Source: Anastrepha obliqua
Lineage: Eukaryota; Arthropoda; Insecta; Diptera; Tephritidae
NCBI RefSeq assembly: GCF_027943255.1
Contig: NC_072895.1
Coordinates: 36,802,001 to 36,866,000 of the forward strand
Direction: 5' to 3'
Length of the DNA: 64,000 nucleotides
This document shows positions 56,520-64,000 of this stretch, piece after piece. Every line of letters starts with the position of its first letter. Position 1 is the first letter of the stretch. The notes beneath the pieces were generated by a model, which was given only the letters and a program-made list of their open reading frames with translations, did no database searches and was not told the DNA's origin. A program made the translations under genes and the position numbers.

Positions 56520-58715
56520 GAAACGGAAAAATCCACACCCACACCCTCAACGTAATATCTTAATATCTTCTAATGCCTACCTAGTAGAAACAAATCTCAC
56601 TTCGCGATTCACCCTTTATTAGAAGGTGATTGACATCACCACACTGTTATACCCTAGCAAACCTAAGAAGCTACAACAACACCTACAACCTATGAAGGAT
56701 GCAATTGCATCGACATTCTCAAAAATTTTTAAATTTATTTTATTATCTGTAGGAACATTTGAATTCATTGTTTTGATTTCCCATTATTTTAGTAATTCCC
56801 TACCTGAAGTTTGTTGTAGAAAACTAAAGTTGCTAAGAAATGAACAAAAATAGGTTTTCTTAATTTCATTGATTATATTCAGTTTATTGAATTTCGCTTT
56901 ATACTTATGCACCCACAACATAGGTCCCAGATGTCCCATTAGCATTAATATTGTGTAAAATATACAAATACTACATTACAATGCTACTTACATAAATTTT
57001 ATTTCACTGGTACAAAAACCATATTAGGGAAAAATGAAATTATTAAATTAGCCCATATTAACCATTTTTGTAATTATATCTTGGCATTCAACTATAACAA
57101 TTTGTAAATTTTTATCCCAGTTTTCTAAAACTACAAAACATAATAAATTGCACAACCTTAATGAGAAAACTGCGAAAGTAAACTACATTATCTTGTACAT
57201 AAAGGAGAATGTTTGAAAAACGATAACATAATCCGAATTATAGTAACAAACACTTTTGAATATGTAACGCAAAAACTACGCGAAAACTACGATTAAAGGC
57301 CTGCGTCTGTTCGCGGATTTGTGTGTTCATATGGAAGTAAGCCATGTAGTGGATACACCAGTTTGTTGTGGTCGGTAACCGCGCGAGCTTTCCTACCAGG
57401 ATGAAATTCGTGCGTTACAATTTTCCCCATTTTTCTCTAGGTCAATTAAAGCTTGGATGACACAAACATCTAAAAAGGCACATTTGTCACTTATTATTTC
57501 TCTATAAAAAAAGAAAAAAAAAAAACAATTAACCTCTAGACCTTAGTGAGGCGCTCTACATACTCATTGAGAGTGACAACCAGCGCAATCTAACCTAACT
57601 GAACTTTCTCACCCAACCGCATCTTTGACCATCCGAAATAGCGAAACAGGAAAAAAAGAAACATCGATACCATGCCCATTTTTTCGCCACTACAAGCAAA
57701 AATATTCCTGTACGTATGTCCACATGTTACAAGAGCACGGCAAAAAACCGTATTTGTGAGAATTTTGCACTGCAATGCACCATTGAACATTTCCACCTCT
57801 TAGGCAAATTGCTTGGAAGTTTCATTCAGCCGCTTATCCTTTTCAACAACAGACAGTCTTCGAAATCCCTTCCTCATTCAGATGAAATGCGTTACAGATT
57901 GGCGCTGTAGATGCCCTCCTGGGACTTAATACTAATATGAATTCAAGTGGGTGTAGATCTAAGCATGCTTTGCCAGCCAAATCAGCAAAATCAAATTTAT
58001 TCAAATATGCTGCAGTGCATCTGCATAAGTGCGGAATGTTTGCCAAAATGGTTGTGGTCGTTTTTAGTCAGGAAAAGTTGTATACTGATAAATTTTGTAG
58101 GCAACGATTAGCTACAACCACACGGCGGCATCTAATTTGCAGACAAAGATTAATCATTCAATTAGGAAACTAATATTTACCTTCGCTGGATGGGCGTTTC
58201 ATGGGAGGAATGAAAACATTTACATACATTTGTGCACCGTGGCTGCTGCCACTCATAAAGCCGAAACTCCGAAGGCTTCTGTTTTGAAATGCCACAATGG
58301 AAGAGGCGGCCAGACGGCACACCTACGTATGTATATACATAAGTGCATATTTACACACAATTAAATGAGTTTGGAGGTGGAGTCTACTGCTTGAATTCAA
58401 GTTCTAACGTCCATTAAATATGCCGTTTTTTAAGTTAGTCTACTAGTCAGGATAATCTTAGCGTTCAATTGATACTCCGATTACGGAAGTATACAAGAAA
58501 AAGTAACCGAAATAATTTTAATTAATTTCTACCTCACTTTCCACGCAGAATACGAGTTGATAAGTAAATGTAATTTTCCAGTATATACAATTTTTTGTAT
58601 CAATCATCCGGACAATAAAGCATACGGAGCCACAGCTATTGAGATAAAATATTATATGTAACGAAATTCAAAATTCAACGAGGAATTCAAAATGGACCAT
58701 CTACAAACAACGACA
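56520..58715. other. Long stretch without a supported gene
   Basis: The first ~130 bases may be BEL/Pao 3' UTR or LTR. Bases 57540-57600 end in CTAACCTAACTGAAC, a LINE-tail-like motif. Frames around 57590-58364 overlap in both directions and show no domain. Confidence 0.4.
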
Positions 58716-59589
58716 ATTCAAATGAATGACACTCATGGCTTACTGCTGCTTACTGCTGCTAACTAATTCAGCTGGACACTGGTCACCAATATGTCGAATA
58801 CCGAAAAACACTTGAAAAAAAATGTATAGCCCGAGGCGATTTCAACGCAAAGAACATGGCTGACCTATTCTAAAGGGCTCAAGATTGACCAATACTAAAG
58901 AAAAAGCTCTACTTGACGCTATCAAAGAGTCCAACATTGAATTTATAAGCACAGCAGAACCCACTTACTGGCCAACTTGCGTTAGTAAAGTACCCGACTT
59001 GCTTTACTTTTTCTTAACAAAATCAATAAATTTCAAAATGCCAACAATTAAATCCTGCCTTGAACTTTCGTCTGACCATTCACCAATCATCCTGACAACT
59101 CAAAAACGCCTGCAACTAACCCTTTAATACCCTATAACCCTAGGATACCCTATAACAATCGAACAGATTGGGAGGTTTTTATGGAAATAATGGAATAAAG
59201 CCTGGACAGGAAAATCCCATTGAAAACTAACAACGAAATTGAAACGGTAATAGCTTGCTTTAATGACAGGACTATTATGTCACTAAGCCGATCTACACCA
59301 ACTCTACAACTTGAAACTATAAAATATAATATTCCCCATGTGTCAGGAAACGTCGAGACAAAATTAAATTCACTTAAAATTATACTTTAATTGTAAGAAA
59401 AGAAATATATACACAAAATTAAATTAACGTTAAATATGTATGAGGCGCGAAGACCCGTTAGTAACCGCCGAGTTCGTCGCTCGCTCCTTCACTGCCGTTG
59501 ACGATTTTAAAATATGATGACAACAGCTTATAGTTGCCATACATCGCTGTCATCTGAGGTTGCCATGTATTGACATTGGTAGTTAGGTA

Positions 59590-60310
59590 GGTAAGATGGC
59601 AAGAGTACCCCAGGCACACTTCAAGTAGCACTTACGTGCCGTTTTGATACCATAATGTGGACCACTAACTGTCAAAAGAAAAATTTTGGGAAGACAAAAC
59701 CTTCCACAGCAATCCAGTGCTGTTGATGTAGTGGAGGAGAGAAAAGGGATCTAGGCTGGGGAATTTCTTCACGTCATCCCCAAAGGGCACGTTAAGGAAT
59801 CTCAAGCGCCTAGCCACCAGAACCGGGCATTTGCAGAGAAAGTGTTTGACAGTCTCTTTCTCTGCAGGATCCCCACAGCTTCTGCAATAGGTGTTGTATG
59901 AAATTTCAAGCTTCTCCGTATGAGTACCGATCACCCAGAGACCAGTGAACACCGCAATGAGTTTGGAAATTGAATGGCGGGGGATTCCCCTCACCTTAAG
60001 CGTTCTGTTTATATCGTATTGAGGCCATAGTGTTTTCGAAATAGCACACGATGAGACAGATCTCCATCTGTCTTGCGATTTTTTAAGAAAGAAATTGTGT
60101 AGTTTCCCTTCAACAATGGTCAAGGAGACACCGATGTCTGAGAAGGGGACAGCTGAAACCGGTTCTGTCGACTGCTTCCTGGCAAGCTCGTCTGTAACTT
60201 CATTTCCCTATATATTCCTGTGTCCAAGAACCGAGATAAGGGAACTCTTTCCTTTTTCAACAGAAGAGAGCTGCAATACGGCGACGATATGGCCTCGATC
60301 GCAGCTTGAC
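59590..60310 (-). mobile_element. LINE with RNase H, C-terminal part, inside the Jockey element
   Basis: Minus strand: the RNase H motif LGHRNI*GNEVTDELARKQS near 60220-60160 (one stop). The frame 60123-59665 then gives TIVEGKLHNFFLKKSQDRW, IAVFTGLWVIGTHTEKLE and the knuckle CRSCGDPAEKETVKHFLCKC. The 3' end lies near 59590. Confidence 0.8.
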
Positions 60311-60724
60311 TGCGTTTACATACACAACAAAAAAGAAACTAAAACAAAAAGGAAGACAATAAAGGAAAGAAAAAAATGGAAGGCTACAAGATTTCCAGAT
60401 GACGAAAAAAAAAATTAACAAATTAACTAAAAAATTAAATTGAAGAACTATTGAAATATGAAAAAGGCAAAAAACTAAACAATTATCTTAAAAATATTGA
60501 CGTAACAAAATCTACAAACGATTCATTGTGGAAGGCGACAAAAAAACTGGTCAGAGTTACAATACACTGCCCACCCGTAAGAACCACAAATGGACAATGG
60601 GCCCGAACATCATCGGAAAAAGCGACTATTATAGCGCAACAGCTTTAAGATATATTTGAAAATGAAAATAACAACGACTGCGATTTGACTCATACAACAA
60701 GCAATACAGATGACTAAGTCACAA

Positions 60725-60874
60725 GTTTCGTTCCCACAACAGTCGGTTCTATGTTACCGGAACGACTCGGATTTACTACATATCCGACCAAGGATTGTCC
60801 AGCAGCACTCCGCGTACTTGTATGGGGATTGGTTTTGCTGCTACAACAACAACAACAACAAGAACAACAGCAGC
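60725..60874 (+). repeat. Short retroposed fragment with (ACA)n tail
   Basis: AAGTCACAA is duplicated at 60716-60724 and 60875-60883. The 150 bp insert ends in (ACA)n with AGAACAACAGCAGC. This looks like the 3' end of a LINE or a SINE copied into the Jockey element. No coding. Confidence 0.7.
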
Positions 60875-61424
60875 AAGTCACAAAAAAACGTCACTAACAG
60901 AGATAAAACCATTAACTTCGACATTAAAAAATAAGAAATCCCTTGGATAAGACCTCATCTCGGGAACAATTTTAAGAAATATGCCCGATTGCCCAATGAC
61001 AACTTTCTTATGCTAAAAAGTTCATCCACGCCAGAAAATTTTATGTTAAATATAATGACGTGGGTGTTCCTATGAATACAGGAATTCCCCAAAGCAGTGT
61101 ATTAGGACCCACTGTGTATCCCTTCTACATGGCTGATTTACCGAATCGTCTTCAGAAAACAGCATAATTGCGACGTTTGCAGATGACACTGTACTAATGG
61201 CATCTCATAGAGGCCCGGATATAGCACAAACAAATTTACAAAACGACCTAAACAAAACGCGGGATTGTTTCAAAAAACGGAGTATAGAAATGGCAATAAA
61301 GCGATGCAAGTCACGTACGAACCCAAAGGTAACCAACTGATTAAAGATTGGAAACTCTGACGCGAATACTGATACAAAAGCTAAATACTAGGATCTCTCG
61401 CTGCAAAACAAAACCTTGGTAATG

Positions 61425-61890
61425 GTAATGGTTGTACGAGTTACACTAAGGCCTTTACGCCCCTAGTGCTTAATTTTAATTATTTAGTATAGCGAGGAAT
61501 CGAACCAGCTCTTTAGGAGGGATCAATTGTAAGTCTTCCTCCTCTAGTAGGTACGAGCACAAGATTCTCTGTCTCCTTTGGCCTAATGCTTCACAGTTGG
61601 TGATTAAGTGTTCCATGGACTCCTCTTCAGCACAGCAGAACCTGCATAATCTTGTGCTAGATAGTACTATTGTTTTAAAGTGTTTATTACAGGCAAAGTG
61701 ACTTGCAAGTGCTCTACAGTGTAATTTTAGGCCCCTTTTATCAGTTGGCATTGAAGTTCAAAAACTTTTTGGAGTGATTAAGGCCGCTTGTGCCGTTCCA
61801 GTGTTCCCTGGTTTTAGTTTGGATCTCTTTTTTGGTTTCCTGTTTTATATTATTTTTGTTAAAGCCGAAAAATGAAGAAAAATTCAATAA
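61425..61890 (-). pseudogene. LINE C-terminal fragment
   Basis: The minus frame 61751-61476 reads KRGLKLHCRALASHFACNKH and RFCCAEEESMEHLITNCEAL, then LIPPKELVRFLAILNN. Same family as 39905-40700, better preserved. Upstream text (FFGFNKNNIK) is out of frame. Confidence 0.8.
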
Positions 61891-61984
61891 GAGGAGATTT
61901 AAATGAACACCACCAACTAATGTAATAATAAGAAATATATTTTTGTAAATGTAATTTTTAAAAATAAATTACATATTCCTAAAT

Positions 61985-62428
61985 GGTCCTGAGCAGTGGC
62001 CTTACAGTATCCTTTGACTTTCCAAATATCTGTAAAACTTATGACAAGTACCGATAGCACTGAGCACTTTCTCTCTGAGTGTTCTGCCTTTGCTAGAGCA
62101 AGGCTACAAGTTTTGAGTTCCGATGTCGTGATTATGACTAAAATTCGCTCTCTCAAACTGGAGGATATTCACAGATTTGCCTAAGAACCTGAAAAATTCT
62201 CACAGTAGTAACTACCAATATCTCTGTCTCTATTCTTTACTATCTCTTTCTCTGATACTTTTCTACTTCTCTCCTTGACTATCTACCCTCTTTTCATAGC
62301 TCTAAATACAATGGGCTCTTTAGCTTGAGTGTTTTAGGAGCCACCACATTTCTTGGTGCTCCTTGGCTCAACCTATTCAAATTTCAATTTCAATATTCTT
62401 TTCGAAGCAATAAAAGAAAAAAAAATCC
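61985..62428 (+). pseudogene. LINE C-terminus and poly(A)-type 3' end
   Basis: Reads STDSTEHFLSECSAFARARL and then VVIMTKIRSLKLEDIHRFA to a stop at 62182-62184, followed by a ~220 bp UTR with CTCTCTTT-like runs and A-rich end at 62410-62428. Confidence 0.7.
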
Positions 62429-62429
62429 C

Positions 62430-62984
62430 ACGATACCCGATATCTTCCGAATTCAGCGAGTCTACCCTCATGGAACAAGATAGGGCAGATATTTGCCTAG
62501 TTAGTTGCCACTAAATGATAAAAATATTGTGCTTTAGTGCTCTGTTTTGAGTCTTACAAGTGATAAAAGTATTAAAAATAACTATATTTTATATCAAAAT
62601 ATCTCGAAAATGTGTTAAAAGTCGTGACAATTTTTGTTATATTCGTGGTGAGGTGATATTTAGTGAACAAAGGCGCTCTCTATCGCCTAGAATAAAAAAA
62701 AAACTATTGTTATTACTTTAACGAGGACATAAGACACCCAGATAAAAGCTAAATTCGTCATTTCTGCTGTAATTTGTGCGCTGAGTGGCGAAAAAACATT
62801 ATTTCATTTCGCAGTGTCAATGCAATGGCGAGAATCAACAAACCATTAAATTGACTGATATATCTGGAAAGGGCAATGGGATTTCCAAAAAAAAACAGAA
62901 GATTGCAAAAAATACCCAAACATACCATTGGCTACGCTAAAATATATAAATAACCCTCAGATTTTTATTTCTGAAAAATTTAAA
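62430..62984. other. Unassigned spacer
   Basis: No gene supported; possibly upstream parts of the LINE at 62985. Confidence 0.35.
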
Positions 62985-63135
62985 ACCTTTCGTGTGTGCT
63001 CGAGATCGATCTTGTTGTATGGTGCTCAGGTTTGGGGTGTAGAAATATATGTATGAGCCTGTAGAGAAACTTTTGCGTTTCTTTATTGAAAAAACTAATC
63101 TTTTTGCCTGCTCACCGCCGACTTACATGATTCAC
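62985..63135 (+). pseudogene. LINE RT C-terminal fragment
   Basis: Reads CSRSILLYGAQVWGVEIY then, after a one-base shift, YEPVEKLLRFFIEKTNLF and SPPTYMIHNETN. This YGAxVWG block lies after the RT thumb in many Jockey/I LINEs. It meets a LINE on the other strand head to head. Confidence 0.7.
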
Positions 63136-64000
63136 AATGAAACCAATCTGCTCATTGAACCAACCAGTGGTTTTGATATATCTAACAAGACTTGTTATTT
63201 TTATATTGCCTACTTCTGCCAAGTTATTCAGGTAGCTTTTTCCTAAAATATTGAACCTTCTTCTATCCAGAGCCATGCATCCGCATATAAAGTGTTCTAT
63301 AGTCTCTTCTTCTTCAATGTCGTTACAGCTTCTGCAATAGTCGTTATACGGCGCTCCCAGTCTACTGGCATGTCTGCCAATCAGACAATGTCCTGTTAGG
63401 ACCCCGAGAAGATTTCTCATATTTTTCCTGTTTAGTTTCAAAAGTCGGTTTGTGAGGCCTATGTCCATTCCGGGCACGTCATTCTACTAGTTGCACAGGT
63501 CAGGGACTGAGACCATAGCCTGTTGGCAGCACTGATAGTGTGTTTATCTATAAGCATCTTACAAGTTGCTAAAGGTATAGGTATGTTCGCTTCGTCTGGT
63601 TGGATCGGTAATGTGGTACCCAGTCTCGCCAGTTCATCTGCTTTGCAGTTGCCTTCTATGTCTCTATGACCCGGCACTCAGAGCAGGTTTATTACAAAGT
63701 ACAGTGATAGTTCTGTCAAAACGTTGATACATTCTTTTACTGTCTTCGAGTTAATATTAGGCGATTTTAAAGCTTTCAGGGCCGATGGACTATCTGAATA
63801 TATGTTTACATCTCTTGTTGTGACGACACTTTTGTTTAGGGCTGGCAGGCCTTTTCTGATAGCCAATATTTCAGCTTGAAATACGCTGCAGTGATCCGGT
63901 AACCGGAATGAGATGTTGGTATTCATTCCTTCAGAATGAAGGCCTCCGCCTACTTCATCATTTAGTTTGGAACCATCAGGATAGATGGTGATTTCGCTTC
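63136..64000 (-). mobile_element. LINE with RNase H (I/Jockey group), running off the window
   Basis: Minus strand from 64000: YPDGSKLNDEVGGGLHSEG (RNase H first motif with Pro for Thr), CSVFQAEILAIRKGLPALNK (catalytic Glu), VNIYSDSPSALKALKS (Asp) and PGHRDIEGNCKADELARLG (last motif). These are split over frames 63926-63678 and 63677-63459. The frame 63477-63112 then has HCLIGRHASRLGAPYNDYCR and a CRSC..EEEETIEHFICGC knuckle. Same broad family as 10109-15104, less decayed. The RT lies outside. Confidence 0.85.

Larger units (their letters stand above)
58720..61400 (+). mobile_element. Jockey-clade LINE, interrupted twice
   Basis: Pieces in order are the endonuclease GDFNAKN near 58830 and IEFISTAEPTYWPTCVSKVP to LELSSDHSPIILTT (58885-59127), a linker near 59160-59350, then, after a LINE in the opposite direction, YEKGKKLNNYLKNIDVTKST and SLWKATKKLVR (60451-60560). 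After another small insert come GIPQSSVLGPTVYPFYMADL (Ser for the usual Gly) and FADDTVLMASH near 61170 (RT catalytic box). The RT middle is deleted. Many shifts. Confidence 0.8.

Noticed and set aside
57590..58364. Cluster of small frames on both strands
   Set aside because: No recognisable motif, and overlapping frames on both strands suggest chance.

Overview
This 64 kb window is dipteran genomic DNA packed with transposable elements. It is AT-rich, carries many (ATGT)n tracts, and contains dense nested mariner, Tc1, RTE, R1, Jockey, I-like, Helitron, piggyBac-like and BEL/Pao remnants. The repeat style suggests a true fruit fly (Tephritidae) or a related higher fly; the species cannot be fixed from the sequence. 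No rRNA, tRNA gene, CRISPR array or prokaryotic feature was seen. Almost every recognisable protein is a transposase, reverse transcriptase or retrotransposon endonuclease, usually broken.

Layout. 0-5 kb: the 3' end of a piggyBac-like transposase, a truncated Tc1-like element, a candidate small secreted-peptide gene (minus strand, 2124-2330), two internally deleted mariner elements and a SINE fragment. 4.9-8.1 kb: a Tc1-like element split by a LINE, then a tRNA-headed SINE. 8.6-9.5, 16.9-17.6 and 20.1-22.3 kb: three TTAA-flanked elements of one family, probably Kolobok-derived, the last split by a Helitron. 9.7-15.1 kb: a mariner remnant, then a LINE that was itself hit by a 3.5 kb transposon with perfect 153 bp inverted repeats, an 8 bp target duplication and a ~780-residue RNase-H-like protein that I cannot place in a named superfamily. 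This is the most interesting object in the window. 15.1-15.7 kb: a possible small host membrane-protein gene cut by the LINE tail. 23-33 kb: more deleted mariners, RTE, SINE and short MITEs, plus a convincing three-exon host gene for a 113-residue two-pass membrane protein (29059-29625, minus).

34.9-37.5 kb: a Tc1-like element carrying a complete mariner whose 348-residue transposase is uninterrupted with all three catalytic aspartates. 37.8-43.4 kb: LINE pieces and a long gene-poor stretch. 43.4-46.5 kb: a mariner split by a 2 kb inverted-repeat-bounded block holding a pentanucleotide array, a ~120 bp satellite and an 18 bp minisatellite. 46.85-47.32 kb: a 175 bp-arm foldback palindrome. 48.8-53 kb: the 5' half of an RTE element, a Tc1/mariner N-terminal fragment and a dead mariner. 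54-64 kb: LINEs of several clades piled on one another, with a BEL/Pao tail.

The genes do not form a pathway. The window records successive waves of transposition, and the nesting gives relative ages: the mariner at 36.1 kb, the Helitron at 20.8 kb and the 3.5 kb transposon at 11.1 kb are each younger than the element they interrupt.
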